From assembly GCF_029223255.1 (NCBI RefSeq), contig NZ_JARHUC010000014.1:1-64000 (forward strand): a DNA stretch of 64,000 nucleotides. The letters are read 5' to 3'. Positions 48,484 to 58,313 of the stretch are shown here, one piece after another (within the stretch, counting starts at the first letter, position 1; each line of letters begins with the position of its first letter). Below the pieces are notes generated by a model, which did not search any database, was not told where the DNA came from, and saw nothing but the letters and a program-made list of their open reading frames with translations. The stretch is from Albimonas marina. GTDB lineage: Bacteria > Pseudomonadota > Alphaproteobacteria > Rhodobacterales > Rhodobacteraceae. Made by a program: the position numbers and the translations under genes.

Positions 48484-49296
48484 TCAGGCGGCCTTCCTCT
48501 TCTTCACGTTCGCCCAGAGCTTCTTGTTGGTCAGGTACAGCAGCACCGCCAGCAGGGCGACGAAGATGAAGTTGCGCGCGCCTGCGGCCTTGCGGTCGGC
48601 CATCTTCGGCTCGGCGGTCCACATCAGGAAGGCCGAGACGTCCATCGACATCTGGTCCACCGTCGCGGGCGTGCCGTCGGCGTATTCCACGATCCCCTCG
48701 GACAGCGGCGGCGGCATCGAGATCAGGCCGCCCGGCATCACGTGGTTCTCATACAGGGTGACGCCCGCCACCTCCTGGGTCTCGCCGGTGTAGCCGGTGA
48801 GGATCCCGTGGATGTACTCGGGGCCGCCCGGGCCCTTCAGCAGCTGGTTGATGCCCAGGCCGGCGGGGCCGTGGAAGCCCGCGCGGGCCTTGGCCATCAG
48901 GCTCAGGTCCGGCGCGCCGGCGGCGATGTTGGCCGGGAACTTGTCCGAGGGCTTGGCGGTGCGGGTGTCGCCCGGAACCGCGCCGTCGGAGTCGTCCGGC
49001 ACCTCGTAGAGGGCGGCCAGCGCCGTCACCTGGGCCTCGTCGTAGCCCGGCCCGCCGGGATCGCCCAGCGTGCGGAAGGCCACGAACTTCAGCCCGTGGC
49101 AGGCGGAGCAGACCTCGTTGTAGACCTGCAGGCCGCGCTGCAGCTGCGCCTGGTCGAAGGTGCCCAGCGGCCCCTCGAACGAGAAGTCGACGTCCTCGAC
49201 GTGGCCCCCGCCCCCGGCCGCCGAGGCGGCGAGGGGGAAGGCGATCGCTGCGGCGGCCAGAAGGCCGGCGGAGCGGGCGGCGGTCAGGAACTTCAT
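48484..49296 (-). CDS. petC: Cytochrome c1 of the bc1 complex
   Basis: A 270-residue membrane-anchored c-type cytochrome that passes electrons from the Rieske centre to cytochrome c. The cleavable signal peptide (about 1-25, ending ASA) is followed by [20 protein letters not shown] and the heme-binding CSACH (~residue 65). [20 protein letters not shown] holds the axial methionine region. A C-terminal helix ([20 protein letters not shown]) anchors it in the membrane. The length fits Rhodobacter cytochrome c1. It starts 20 bp after petB behind GGGAGAACACC and is the last gene of petABC. Confidence 0.95.
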   Translation of the reverse strand: MKFLTAARSAGLLAAAAIAFPLAASAAGGGGHVEDVDFSFEGPLGTFDQAQLQRGLQVYNEVCSACHGLKFVAFRTLGDPGGPGYDEAQVTALAALYEVPDDSDGAVPGDTRTAKPSDKFPANIAAGAPDLSLMAKARAGFHGPAGLGINQLLKGPGGPEYIHGILTGYTGETQEVAGVTLYENHVMPGGLISMPPPLSEGIVEYADGTPATVDQMSMDVSAFLMWTAEPKMADRKAAGARNFIFVALLAVLLYLTNKKLWANVKKRKAA

Positions 49297-49316
49297 GGTG
49301 TTCTCCCTTCCCCGGC

Positions 49317-50630
49317 TCACTCGGCGGGCGTGGCGGCGGCGCCGCTCTTCTTGGCGTACTTCTCGTCCATCATCCGGTCGAAGTCTTCCTCGATGGTGGC
49401 GGGCTGCGGCTTCGGGGTCTCCATCAGGCCCAGCAGGGGCAGGATGACCAGGAAGTAGCCGAACCAGTAGATGGTGCCGATCAGCGAGATCGTCGGGATC
49501 AGGCCCTCGGCCGGCTGGCCGCCGCACCACATCAGGACGAAGAAGTCGACGACGAAGATCCAGAACCAGATCTTGAACTTCGGACGGTAGCGGCCCGAGC
49601 GGACGCGGCTGGTGTCCAGCCACGGCGCCAGCGCCAGCACCGCGATCGAGCCGAACATGGCCAGCACGCCGCCGAGCTTCGAGTCGATGAACCAGATGTC
49701 GAAGGTGATGGCGCGCAGGATCGCGTAGAAGGGCAGGAAGTACCACTCGGGGACGATGTGCGCCGGCGTCGAGAGCGGGTTCGCCTCGATGTAGTTGTCG
49801 GCGTGGCCCAGGTAGTTCGGCATGTAGAAGACGAACACCACGAAGATCAGCAGGACGACCGCCAGGGCGAACAGGTCCTTGATCACGTAGTACGGCCAGA
49901 ACGGAACGGTGTCCTTCTTGGCCTCTTCGATCGAGCCGCGGCGGACCTCAACCCCGGTGGGGTTGTTGTTGCCGGTCGAGTGGAAGGCCCAGATGTGCAC
50001 CGCCACCAGGCCCGCGATCACGAAGGGCAGCAGGTAGTGCAGCGAGAAGAACCGGTTCAGGGTGGGGTTGTCGACGGCGAAGCCGCCCCACAGCCACTGC
50101 ACGATGGGCTCGCCCACCAGCGGCAGCGCCGAGAACAGGTTGGTGATCACGGTCGCGCCCCAGAAGGACATCTGGCCCCAGGGCAGGACGTAGCCCATGA
50201 ACGCCGTCGCCATCATGGCGAGGTAGATCAGGACGCCGATGATCCAGGTGATCTCGCGCGGGGCCTTGTACGATCCGTAGTAGAGGCCGCGGAAGATGTG
50301 GAAATACACCGCCACGAAGAACAGCGAGGCGCCGTTCGCGTGCACGTAGCGGATCAGCCAGCCGCCGTTCACGTCGCGCATGATGTGCTCGACCGAGGCG
50401 AAGGCCATGTCCACGTGGGGGGTGTAGTGCATCACCAGGATGATGCCGGTGACGATCTGCATGACGAGGCAGAAGGTCAGGATGATGCCCCAGATCCACA
50501 TCCAGTTCAGGTTCTTGGGCGTGGGGATCATCAGGGTGTCGTAGATCATTCCGCCGATCGGAAGGCGGGAATGAAGCCACTTCTCGAACCCGGACTTGGG
50601 CTCGTAATGCTCGTGCGGGATGCCAGCCAT
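49317..50630 (-). CDS. petB: Cytochrome b of the bc1 complex
   Basis: A 437-residue inner-membrane subunit with eight helices that binds two b hemes and both quinone sites. [20 protein letters not shown] and [20 protein letters not shown] carry heme-ligand surroundings, and the quinol-oxidation motif [16 protein letters not shown] is intact. The C-terminus (about 405-437) is charged, as in Rhodobacter fbcB. It lies 13 bp after the Rieske gene and is cotranscribed. Confidence 0.96.
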   Translation of the reverse strand: MAGIPHEHYEPKSGFEKWLHSRLPIGGMIYDTLMIPTPKNLNWMWIWGIILTFCLVMQIVTGIILVMHYTPHVDMAFASVEHIMRDVNGGWLIRYVHANGASLFFVAVYFHIFRGLYYGSYKAPREITWIIGVLIYLAMMATAFMGYVLPWGQMSFWGATVITNLFSALPLVGEPIVQWLWGGFAVDNPTLNRFFSLHYLLPFVIAGLVAVHIWAFHSTGNNNPTGVEVRRGSIEEAKKDTVPFWPYYVIKDLFALAVVLLIFVVFVFYMPNYLGHADNYIEANPLSTPAHIVPEWYFLPFYAILRAITFDIWFIDSKLGGVLAMFGSIAVLALAPWLDTSRVRSGRYRPKFKIWFWIFVVDFFVLMWCGGQPAEGLIPTISLIGTIYWFGYFLVILPLLGLMETPKPQPATIEEDFDRMMDEKYAKKSGAAATPAE

Positions 50631-50643
50631 CTCGGTCGTCTCC

Positions 50644-51204
50644 TCAGCCCAGCTTCACGACGCCGTCGTTCAGCGCGGCGACGGGGACCAGAAGGTTCTG
50701 CGGGGCCGGGCCTTTGCGGATGCGGCCGGCGGTGTCGTAGTGGGAGCCGTGGCACGGGCAGAACCAGCCGTCGAAATCGCCGGCCTCCCCGATCGGCACG
50801 CAGCCCAGATGGGTGCACACGCCCAGCATCACCAGGTATTTGCCCTCGGCGTCCAGCGCGCGATCCTCATCGGTCGCGGGGGCGTCGGCGGGCTTGTTGT
50901 CGTTGCGCGCGATCGGGTCCTTGAGGTCGTCCATGGGGACGGCCCGGGCCTCCTCGATCTCCTTCTCGGTGCGGTACCGGATGAACACCGGCTTGCCGCG
51001 CCACTTCACCGTCAGCTGGCTGCCTTCTTCCAGAGCCGAGATGTCGACGTTGATCGAGGCGAGCGCCAGGACGTCGGCCGACGGGTTCATCTGGTCGATG
51101 GCAGGCCACACCGCGGCGCCGACGCCCACGGCGCCGGCCGCCGCCGTGGCGATGTAGAGGAAATCCCGGCGCGTCGGTTCGGCGTCCGATTCTGCGTGGG
51201 CCAC
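50644..51204 (-). CDS. petA: Rieske iron-sulfur subunit of the bc1 complex
   Basis: A 186-residue protein inserted by the Tat route: [20 protein letters not shown] is a twin-arginine leader that stays as membrane anchor. The 2Fe-2S ligands are in [20 protein letters not shown] and CPCHGSHYD, with the cluster-protecting disulfide cysteines present. It takes electrons from ubiquinol and delivers them to cytochrome c1. It starts with GTG at 51204 after AAGGGGGACTGCCAC and is the first gene of petABC. Confidence 0.96.
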   Translation of the reverse strand: MAHAESDAEPTRRDFLYIATAAAGAVGVGAAVWPAIDQMNPSADVLALASINVDISALEEGSQLTVKWRGKPVFIRYRTEKEIEEARAVPMDDLKDPIARNDNKPADAPATDEDRALDAEGKYLVMLGVCTHLGCVPIGEAGDFDGWFCPCHGSHYDTAGRIRKGPAPQNLLVPVAALNDGVVKLG

Positions 51205-51552
51205 GTGGCAGTCCCCCTTCGCGTTCTTCCCCGGCCCCGTCCGCGTCGGCTTTCCGGCTGGCGCTGACGCGGCTGGCGGGACGATATGTCTGAGGCGGCC
51301 GCCGCTTGCAGGCGGAGACCATTCCGCCGCCCGATTAGCCGTCCCCGCCCCACAGGTCCAGAGACAGGGCGACGCAGAGACGCCGCATTTCGGCCGGACC
51401 GAGGCCGTCCCGCATCGGCACGCCCCCCGATCCGCCAGGCCCCGCCGGCCTGGGGCGACGCGACGGCCGGCCGGCCCGCCGCGACGTCGCGACCGATTCC
51501 CTGTCGGCCGGCCGGCCGGCGCCGCCGTCGTCCGGCTTCCGCGCCGTCCACG
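51205..51552. other. Intergenic region upstream of petA, no gene seen
   Basis: This stretch holds the petA promoter side of a divergent gap. CATATC around 51281-51286 (minus strand ACATATCG) may be a -10 element for petA. The rest is Arg/Pro/Ala-coding noise in all frames. Confidence 0.35.
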
Positions 51553-51567
51553 TTGACGCCAACGTCA
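51553..51567. promoter_or_regulatory. MerR/LiuR-like inverted repeat upstream of P450
   Basis: TGACG-CCAA-CGTCA (51554-51567) is a perfect inverted repeat, and TTGACG at 51553-51558 is at the same time a consensus -35 box. Operators of this form, between or over promoter boxes, are known for MerR-family regulators such as LiuR in proteobacteria. No MerR gene is in the window; its assignment to the P450 gene 63 bp downstream rests on position. Confidence 0.4.
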
Positions 51568-51629
51568 GAATCGCCAAGCCTGCGAGGCCTGGAGCGCGGA
51601 GCAACCGCGCCCGCCGTGGGAGGACCCTG

Positions 51630-52880
51630 ATGACCCGAGCCGACGCCGCCCGTCCCGACCCCGACGCGCCCGACGCCTCCGCCCCTGCCGTGGCGCTGCG
51701 CGACCTGCCGCGGTTCGAGCCGCGGCCCGAGGGCTGGACCGACCACGACTTCATCGCCCACTGGCGCGCCCAGGGCCCCGCGGCCGTCGACCGCTACGGC
51801 ATCGTCACCCTCTTCGGCCACGACGACCTGTGGCGCGCGGTCGATCCCCGCTACACCCGGCAGGTGGGGCTCGAGGCGATGCTGATGCAGGGGCGGAGCT
51901 CGGGGGCGGTCTACGACTTCTTCGACCTCTCGCTCCTCTTCGCCAACGACGACCGCCACCGCGCCCGCCGCGGCCCGCTGGCCCGCGCCTTCGCCCATCC
52001 GCTGATGAACGCGCTGCGCGGCGAGATCGCCGTCCAGGCGCGCGACCTGCTGGCCGGGCTGAAGGGGCGCGAGGTCGATTTCGCGCAGGAGTTCTCCGGC
52101 CAGATCGCCGCGCGCATGATCGCCGGCATCCTCGGCCTGCCGGCCGAGGACATCCCCCACTTCACCCAGGTGGTCTACGGCGCCTCGCGCGGGCTGTCGT
52201 TCCGCTCCAAGGAGGTGCTGGACGAGGCCGACCACGACATGGCGGAGCTGGTGCGCTACGCCGCCCGCCTGCTGGACGAGCGCCGCGCCCGCCCGCGCGA
52301 GGATTTCCTGACCGAGTTCCTGGCCAAGGTGCAGGACGCCGACCTCTCCGAGGACGAGATCCGCACCCAGGTCGCGACCGTGGTGCTGGGCGGCGCCGAC
52401 ACCACCCGCATGGCGCTCGCCTCCGGCTTCGCCCAGATCCTCGCGCGGCCCGAGCAATGGGCCGCCCTGAAGGCGGATCCCGAGGGGCTGAAGGTCTCCG
52501 CCGCCGCCGAGTGCCTGCGCTTCGACCCCGTCGTCGGCTCGATCCCGCGCCTCGCCATCGCGGATTTCGAGATCGCGGGCGTCGCGGTGAAGAAGGGCAC
52601 GTACCTGGCGGCCTCGCTCCTCGGCGCGCTGCGCGATCCGAAGGTCTACGCGCGGCCCGAGGTCTTCGACATCGCCCGCGACGACCACCCCAAGCTGCAC
52701 CCGGTCTTCGGCGCCGGCGCCCACCGCTGCCTCGGCGAGGCGCTGGCCCGGGCGGAGCTGGAGGAGGCCCTGGTGGTGCTGGCGCAGGAGGCGCCGGACG
52801 CCGAGCTGGTGGGCGAGCCCCCGGTCCTGCGCGGCCTCGGCGGCACCCGCGGCCTGCCGGAGACGCGCATCCGTCTCTGA
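51630..52880 (+). CDS. Cytochrome P450
   Basis: A 416-residue soluble bacterial P450. The I-helix oxygen-binding motif is LGGADTTRMAL (~residues 253-263), the K-helix ExxR is ECLR (~294), and the heme loop is FGAGAHRCLGEALARAE with the thiolate Cys at ~366. The family hydroxylates hydrophobic substrates with electrons from a ferredoxin/reductase pair, neither of which is adjacent. The N-terminal ~25 residues are Pro/Ala-rich. The start follows GTGGGAGGACCCTG. An inverted repeat in the upstream region suggests control by a MerR-type activator. Confidence 0.92.
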   Translation: MTRADAARPDPDAPDASAPAVALRDLPRFEPRPEGWTDHDFIAHWRAQGPAAVDRYGIVTLFGHDDLWRAVDPRYTRQVGLEAMLMQGRSSGAVYDFFDLSLLFANDDRHRARRGPLARAFAHPLMNALRGEIAVQARDLLAGLKGREVDFAQEFSGQIAARMIAGILGLPAEDIPHFTQVVYGASRGLSFRSKEVLDEADHDMAELVRYAARLLDERRARPREDFLTEFLAKVQDADLSEDEIRTQVATVVLGGADTTRMALASGFAQILARPEQWAALKADPEGLKVSAAAECLRFDPVVGSIPRLAIADFEIAGVAVKKGTYLAASLLGALRDPKVYARPEVFDIARDDHPKLHPVFGAGAHRCLGEALARAELEEALVVLAQEAPDAELVGEPPVLRGLGGTRGLPETRIRL

Positions 52881-52920
52881 CCCGGCCCGGCCCGCCGCCC
52901 GCGCGTCGCGGGCGGCGGGC

Positions 52921-53319
52921 TCAGCCGCCGAACAGGACCGCGTGCATGACCCGCCCGGGCAGCAGCGTGAACCCGCCGGTGATCAGCAGGGCGAGGACGT
53001 AGAGCAGGATCATCGCCCGCCGGTGGCCGGCGACGTCCCCCGCCCGCGCCTGACGCACGCCCGACCACAGCGCGACCAGCGTCACTGGGATCAGCAGGTG
53101 GATCGGCGAGAACGGCCCCCAGACCTTCAGGGTCGAGACGAAGATCGCCGAGACCGCCGTCCAGGTCATCAGGATCACGAAGGCCCAGCCGATCGCCCGG
53201 TGCCCGCGCCCGCCCTTCGGCCGCAGCAGCTGCATCGCGCCCAGCGCCACGGCCCCGAGCGCGGCGACGGCGTGCGAGGGGATCGGGGAGGCGGCGGACA
53301 GCAGCGGCTCGAGGGTCAT
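52921..53319 (-). CDS. DUF2306-type membrane protein
   Basis: A 132-residue inner-membrane protein with four predicted helices (HAVAALGAVALGAMQLLRPK, IGWAFVILMTWTAVSAIFVS, SPIHLLIPVTLVALWSGVRQ, MILLYVLALLITGGFTLLPG). GHRAIGWAF and DVAGHRRAM contain the conserved histidines of the DUF2306 family, whose function is unknown. The ATG at 53319 is the first good family start. It converges on the P450 gene, with stops 40 bp apart. Confidence 0.75.
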   Translation of the reverse strand: MTLEPLLSAASPIPSHAVAALGAVALGAMQLLRPKGGRGHRAIGWAFVILMTWTAVSAIFVSTLKVWGPFSPIHLLIPVTLVALWSGVRQARAGDVAGHRRAMILLYVLALLITGGFTLLPGRVMHAVLFGG

Positions 53320-53647
53320 GGCATGGCGCGGGCTCCGGGATCGACCCCCCACCTCCTGACTCCCCCCGACCGGCCCGTCCAGCGCGAGCGTCGACGCAGG
53401 CCGGCGCCCCGGCGTCGCGCCCGTCCCGGCCGAGCGCCGGCGCCGGCGGGCCGCCGCCGCGCCGGTGGCGGGCGGGGGCCTGGGGCGGGCAGGGGAGCGC
53501 GCCGGCGGGGCGAGCCTCGGCCGCAGGCGGACCGGCGCGCAGGGGAGGGCGGCAGGGGGGGAGACTACGCGCAGGCGGCGCGACGCGCGCCGAGGGGCGA
53601 AGGGCGATCGCGCGGCGTTCGCCGCAGGCGGCCATCGCGCCCGGCCC

Positions 53648-54190
53648 TCAGGCCCCGGGCCCGGCCCCGGGCAGGTCCGCGGACGTCAGCACGTGGCGCA
53701 GGTGGTCGGCATCGGGGCTTTCGTCGGGGCGCGGGCGCATCCCGATCTTCTCGGCCACCCGGCGCGAGCCCGCGTTGCCCGGCGCGATGTCGGCCACCAC
53801 CCGCGCCAGACCCACCGTCGCGAAGGCGTGGCGGGCGACGGGCAGGGCGGCCTCGGTCGCCATGCCCCGGCCCCAGGCGGCGCGGGCCAGCCGCCAGCCG
53901 ATCTCGATCTCCCCCGCCCCGTCGGGGATCAGCAGGATCCAGCCCAGGAACCGCTCCGGCGCCTCGCGCGGGGCGACGACCCAGTAGCCCAGGCCCTCGC
54001 CATGCTCGGCCTCGATCCGCGCCCGCACGAAGGCCTCGTGGGCGGCGGGATCGCGCCAGGGGCCGGGGATCCAGCGGGTCACCTCCGGATCCCGGTCGAG
54101 CGCGAGACAGTCGGCGAGGTCGCCCGGCCCCCGCGGCCGCAGCCGCAGGCGCGCGGTCTCGAAGACCGGGCCGCGGCTCTCGGGCCCCAC
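53648..54190 (-). CDS. GNAT-family acetyltransferase (RimJ/RimL-like)
   Basis: A 180-residue acetyltransferase. FETARLRLRPRGPGDLADCL opens the fold, GEIEIGWRLARAAWGRGMAT followed by EAALPVARHAF is the acetyl-CoA loop, and VADIAPGNAGSRRVAEKIGM is the second half, as in RimJ/RimL-type enzymes that modify N-terminal amines. It starts with GTG at 54190, three bases after the ABC exporter stop, so it is very probably cotranscribed with that exporter. The substrate is unknown. Confidence 0.85.
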   Translation of the reverse strand: MGPESRGPVFETARLRLRPRGPGDLADCLALDRDPEVTRWIPGPWRDPAAHEAFVRARIEAEHGEGLGYWVVAPREAPERFLGWILLIPDGAGEIEIGWRLARAAWGRGMATEAALPVARHAFATVGLARVVADIAPGNAGSRRVAEKIGMRPRPDESPDADHLRHVLTSADLPGAGPGA

Positions 54191-54193
54191 GGC

Positions 54194-56077
54194 CTATTCC
54201 GCCGCGTCGAGGCCCATGAAGCCGCCCGACTGGCGGCCCCACAGCTCGGCGTAGATGCCGCCGCGGGCGAGCAGCGCGTCATGCGGCCCCTCCTCGGCGA
54301 TGCGGCCCTGGTCCATCACCACGATCCGGTCCATCGATGCGATGGTCGACAGACGGTGCGCGATGGCGACCACCGTACGGCCCTTCATCAGGCGCTCCAG
54401 CGCCTCCTGCACCTCGGCCTCGGTCTCGGAGTCCAGCGCCGAGGTCGCTTCGTCCAGCATCAGGATCGGCGCGTCCTTCAGGATCGCCCGCGCGATGGCG
54501 ACCCGCTGGCGCTGCCCGCCCGAGAGCTTCACGCCCCGCTCGCCCAGCCGCGCCTCGTAGCCGACGCGGCCGCGGAAATCCTCCAGCTCCTCGATGAACT
54601 CGTGGGCGGCGGCCATGCGGGCGGCCTCCATCGCCTCCTCCACGCCCGCGTCGGGGCGGCCGTAGAGGATGTTCTCCATCGCGGAGCGGTTGAACATCGC
54701 GGTGTCCTGCGTGACGAAGGCGATCTGCCGGCGCAGGGCGTTCTGGTCGAGGGTGCGGATGTCGGTCCCGTCCAGAAGGATGCGCCCCGCCTCGGGGTCG
54801 TAGAGGCGCAGCGCCAGCTTCATCGCCGTCGACTTGCCCGCGCCGGAGCGGCCCACCAGCGCCACCTTCTCCCCCGGATGCACGTCGAGCGAGAAGCCGG
54901 TCAGCCCGCCGCCGGTGCGCTCGCGCTCCTGCCCGTACTTGAAGGTCACGCCCTCGAAGGTCAGGCGGCCCTCGGCGCGGGCCAGCGGCCGCGCGCCCGG
55001 CGCGTCCACCAGCCGGTGCGGGGGCGTCAGGGTGCGGATCCCGTCCTCGACCACGCCGGCGTTGGCGAACATGCCCATGGCGGTGAAGCTGATCCAGCCC
55101 GACATCTGCCCGATGCGCAGGCTCAGCAGGCCCGAGAGCGCCACGGCGCCGGGCGATCCCGTGCCGCTCGCCCACAGCCACAGGGCGGTGCCCACCAGAG
55201 CGACGGGCAGCGCGCCCGCCAGCACCGCGATCACCACCCGGTAGATCCAGGCGGTGCGGCCGAAATCCAGCTTCGCCTCCCGCAGGCGCTGGAGGGACTC
55301 GCGTGCATGGTCCTCCTCCCGCCCCGCATGGGCGAAGAGCTTCACCGTCTCCATGTGCGAGATCGTGTCGACCAGCTGTCCCGAGAGCCCCGACTGCGCG
55401 TCCGCCCGCGCCCGCGCCTTGGCGCGCAGCCGCGGCAGCATCCAGGCGATCCAGGCGAGGTAGACGACCAGCCACCCCAGCAGCCCCAGCGTCAGCCGCC
55501 AGTCCGCCGCCCCCAGCGCCGCCAGCGCGGCGATCATGGTGGCGAGCGCGAAGGCCACCGCCTGCACGACCTCGGAGGCGAGCTCGGTCAGCGCGGTGCC
55601 GGTCTGCAGCTGCTTGGCCGAGATGCGGCCGGCGTAGTCGTCCTCGAAATAGGACATCGCCTGGCCCAGCGTGTGCCGGTGCAGCCGGAACACGGTCTGG
55701 TGGAACATCCCCGGCTGGATCGAGAACTGCATCAACGCCGAGCTGACCGCCATGCACAGCGGCCGCGCGGCGAAGATGAAGATCGCGAGCAGCGCCATCT
55801 CCCACCCCCGCTCGGCCAGGAAGGCGGCGCGGGCGTCGGGCTCGGTCAGGGCCGGGCCCGCCTCGGCCACCACGTCCACCAGCCAGGACACGGCCCAGGA
55901 GACGCCGACCTCCGCCCAGGCCAGCGCCACGTTGGCGGCGATGGCGAGGAAGAAGACCGGGAAGGAACCGCGAAGCGCCCAGCGGCAGAAGGCCAGGAAC
56001 TCCTGCGGAGGCAGGCCGATCGCGGGCGCGTCGGGATCGAACAGGCCGGCGGCGCGGCGGGTCAGTGCGGTCAGCAT
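54194..56077 (-). CDS. ABC exporter, fused permease-ATPase (ABCB type)
   Basis: A 627-residue half-transporter working as a homodimer. The membrane domain (about 30-340) has six helices, with EDDYAGRISAKQLQTGTALT in the first coupling region. The ATPase domain (about 365-610) has Walker A GRSGAGKST, Q-loop FVTQDTAMFN, signature KLSGGQRQRVAIARAIL, Walker B LMLDEATSALDSETE and H-loop AIAHRLST. It resembles lipid/drug exporters related to MsbA or to ATM1-like transporters; the cargo is not predictable. An 18-bp perfect palindrome lies 60 bp upstream, and a GNAT acetyltransferase follows in the same operon. Confidence 0.92.
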   Translation of the reverse strand: MLTALTRRAAGLFDPDAPAIGLPPQEFLAFCRWALRGSFPVFFLAIAANVALAWAEVGVSWAVSWLVDVVAEAGPALTEPDARAAFLAERGWEMALLAIFIFAARPLCMAVSSALMQFSIQPGMFHQTVFRLHRHTLGQAMSYFEDDYAGRISAKQLQTGTALTELASEVVQAVAFALATMIAALAALGAADWRLTLGLLGWLVVYLAWIAWMLPRLRAKARARADAQSGLSGQLVDTISHMETVKLFAHAGREEDHARESLQRLREAKLDFGRTAWIYRVVIAVLAGALPVALVGTALWLWASGTGSPGAVALSGLLSLRIGQMSGWISFTAMGMFANAGVVEDGIRTLTPPHRLVDAPGARPLARAEGRLTFEGVTFKYGQERERTGGGLTGFSLDVHPGEKVALVGRSGAGKSTAMKLALRLYDPEAGRILLDGTDIRTLDQNALRRQIAFVTQDTAMFNRSAMENILYGRPDAGVEEAMEAARMAAAHEFIEELEDFRGRVGYEARLGERGVKLSGGQRQRVAIARAILKDAPILMLDEATSALDSETEAEVQEALERLMKGRTVVAIAHRLSTIASMDRIVVMDQGRIAEEGPHDALLARGGIYAELWGRQSGGFMGLDAAE

Positions 56078-56139
56078 GGGCAGGCAGGATAGGTCAAGAA
56101 AAGCTCCGGTCGAGCGGAAGGACCCGCGTCAGATAGGTC

Positions 56140-56157
56140 CTCGACCATGGTCGAGGT
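56140..56157. promoter_or_regulatory. Perfect 18-bp palindrome upstream of the ABC exporter
   Basis: CCTCGACCATGGTCGAGG is exactly self-complementary and lies about 63 bp upstream of the exporter start. It could be an operator for a dimeric regulator. No promoter boxes or regulator gene nearby support this directly. Confidence 0.35.
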
Positions 56158-56324
56158 CAACCCCGCCGCCGAAACTTTCGCCCCGCCGTCCCCTTTCGCG
56201 CAGGCGCCGCGCCTCCTCGCGCGCCCCCGGCGGACCGCCCGCCCGCGGCGCGCCCCGGCCTGCGCGCCCGTGGCCGCCGTCTCCGATCCGGGCGCCGGCG
56301 ACGCCCGCCCCGGGCCCTGCCGGC

Positions 56325-56516
56325 AGCGCCTGTTCTCCGGAGCCGTCTCTCGCTGATGCCGATCAGATCGACTCGCCCGCCCCGGTCCAGGATCGCGAAG
56401 CGACCCCGCGCCTGCGCGGGGCTCGTCCTTGACCGGGGCGGGCGAGTCGCTCAGGCATCTTCAGCGAGAGACGGAACCGGAGGACAGGCGCGGGGGCCTT
56501 GTTCTTTGGTGAGTCA
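56325..56516 (-). repeat. Long palindromic element, copy E (inverted orientation)
   Basis: Arms at 56326-56491, with the GTTCTTTGGTGAGTCAG box at 56501-56517 showing that this copy points opposite to the other five. The inner stem (minus strand) is GAGCGACTCGCCCGCCCCGG with a matching partner, and the outer stem has CTCCGG against CCGGAG where copies A, C and D have CTTCGGA and TCCGAAG. It lies between the ABC exporter promoter and the aroC stop. Confidence 0.9.
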
Positions 56517-56603
56517 GGAGCGTCCTTCCGGGCGCGCCCCGGCGCGCCCCCGCGAAGCGGCCGGCCGACGAGCCCCGCCTCGGAGGCTCCCCCTCGCCGG
56601 CTA

Positions 56604-57719
56604 TCAGCCCAGCGGCCCCAGGCTCTCCCCCGGCGCCGCCCCGGTCTGCCCGCGGTTCAGCAGCACGTGATCGAGCAGCACGCAGGCCATCATCGCCTCG
56701 CCCACCGGCGCGGCCCGGATGCCCACGCAGGGATCGTGCCGCCCCTTGGTGACCACCTCGGCCGGCCGCCCCTCGAGGTCGATGGAGGCGCGCGGCGACA
56801 GGATCGACGAGGTCGGCTTCACCGCGAAGCGCACCACCACGTCCTGTCCCGAGGAGATCCCCCCCAGCACCCCGCCCGCGTGGTTCGAGGTGAAGACGGG
56901 CCGCCCGTCGTTGCCCATGTGGATCTCGTCGGCGTTCTCGACGCCGGTCAGCTCCGCCGCGCCCATGCCGGCGCCGATCTCGACGCCCTTGACCGCGTTG
57001 ATCGACATCATCGCCGAGGCGAGGTCCTGGTCGAGCTTGGCGTAGACCGGCGCCCCCAGCCCCTCGGGCACGCCGGAGGCCACGACCTCGACCACCGCGC
57101 CGACCGAGTTGCCGGACTTGCGCAGCCCGTCGAGATAGGCGGTCCAGGTCTCGGCGGCCTGCGCGTCCGGCGACCAGAAGGGATTGCGCCCGCACTCCTC
57201 CCAGTCCCAGCGGTCGCGGTCGATCGCGTGGGTCCCGATGCGCACCAGCGCCGCGCGGATCTTCAGATCGGGCAGCATCTGCGCCAGCGCCGCCCGGGCG
57301 ATTCCGCCCGCGGCCACCCGCGCCGCCGTCTCCCGCGCCGACGAGCGCCCGCCGCCGCGATAGTCCCGCACGCCGTACTTGCGCCAGTAGGCGAGATCCG
57401 CGTGGCCGGGGCGGAAGGTCTTCGCGATCTCGGAATAGTCCTTCGAGCGCTGGTCGGTGTTCTCGATCATCAGGCTGACCGGGGTGCCGGTGGTGACGCC
57501 CTCGAACACGCCCGAGAGGATCTTCACCTCGTCCGCCTCGCGGCGCTGGGTGGTGAAGCGGCTCTGCCCCGGCTTGCGGCGGTCGAGCCAGACCTGCAGG
57601 TCGGCCTCGCTCACCGGCACGCCCGGCGGCACGCCGTCGACCACGCAGCCGAGCGCCGGCCCATGGCTTTCGCCCCAGGTGGTGAAGCGAAACAGGCGGC
57701 CGAAGCTGTTGAAGGGCAT
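56604..57719 (-). CDS. aroC: Chorismate synthase
   Basis: A 371-residue FMN-dependent lyase that converts 5-enolpyruvylshikimate 3-phosphate to chorismate, the last common step of aromatic amino acid synthesis. [20 protein letters not shown] at the start, [20 protein letters not shown] in the first third, and the C-terminal [20 protein letters not shown] are the three family signatures. The length is normal. The ATG at 57719 begins [10 protein letters not shown] as in other alphaproteobacteria. The gene is isolated and flanked by two long palindromic elements in opposite orientation. Confidence 0.96.
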   Translation of the reverse strand: MPFNSFGRLFRFTTWGESHGPALGCVVDGVPPGVPVSEADLQVWLDRRKPGQSRFTTQRREADEVKILSGVFEGVTTGTPVSLMIENTDQRSKDYSEIAKTFRPGHADLAYWRKYGVRDYRGGGRSSARETAARVAAGGIARAALAQMLPDLKIRAALVRIGTHAIDRDRWDWEECGRNPFWSPDAQAAETWTAYLDGLRKSGNSVGAVVEVVASGVPEGLGAPVYAKLDQDLASAMMSINAVKGVEIGAGMGAAELTGVENADEIHMGNDGRPVFTSNHAGGVLGGISSGQDVVVRFAVKPTSSILSPRASIDLEGRPAEVVTKGRHDPCVGIRAAPVGEAMMACVLLDHVLLNRGQTGAAPGESLGPLG

Positions 57720-57910
57720 GAGGCGGGGTCCCCTGGCTGATCTCGCCGGCCCGTTTAGCGGACGCGGCGGCCGGGAGGAAGGGGCGGGGGGCACCGGCGG
57801 ACCCTCGCCGGGCGGCGCGCCGGCGGCGGAGGGGGCCTCGCGAGGCGGGGCTCGCTCGGCGGGCCGGCTGCGCGGGGGCGCGCGGGACGAGCCGGAAGGC
57901 CGCTTCGGGA

Positions 57911-58094
57911 GCACACCAGGGAACAGGGCCGCGCCTGCTCCCCGCAGCCGTCCGTCGCCGAAGATGCCTGAGCGACTCGCGGGGAGGGGTCAAGGACAAG
58001 CCCCGCTTGCGCGGGGTCGCTTCGCGATCCCTGACCCCTCCCCGCGAGTCGCTCTGATCGGCATCAGCGACGGACGGCTCCGGGGAACAGGCGC
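57911..58094 (+). repeat. Long palindromic element, copy F
   Basis: Arms at 57931-58094. The inner stem is GAGCGACTCGCGGGGAGGGG with a fully matching right arm; the outer stem reads CCCCG where copy A has TTCGG, matched by CGGGG on the right. The apex CCCCGCTTGCGCGGGG and TCGCTTCGCGA are unchanged. CACACCAGGGAACA replaces CACCAAAGAACA. The GCCTCGCGAGGCGGGGCTCG flank starts at 57835. It lies in the divergent gap between aroC and the DMT transporter. Confidence 0.9.
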
Positions 58095-58313
58095 TTCGCG
58101 CAGGCCCGCGGGCGTCGCGCCGGGGCGCATGGGGCGGGCGGAGAGCCAGGGGGCGGTCGCGGCGCAGCGAAGCATCCGGGCGCGGAGGCGGGGCGGGGGC
58201 CGGGCGCAGCGGCGGCGCGGATGCGCTCGCTCACCGAACGGGGGGCGCCGGCTCCGGCGCCTGCGCCGCCGCGCGCACTGGCAGGCGCGGCGCGGCTCGC
58301 TTAGGGGAGGGCG

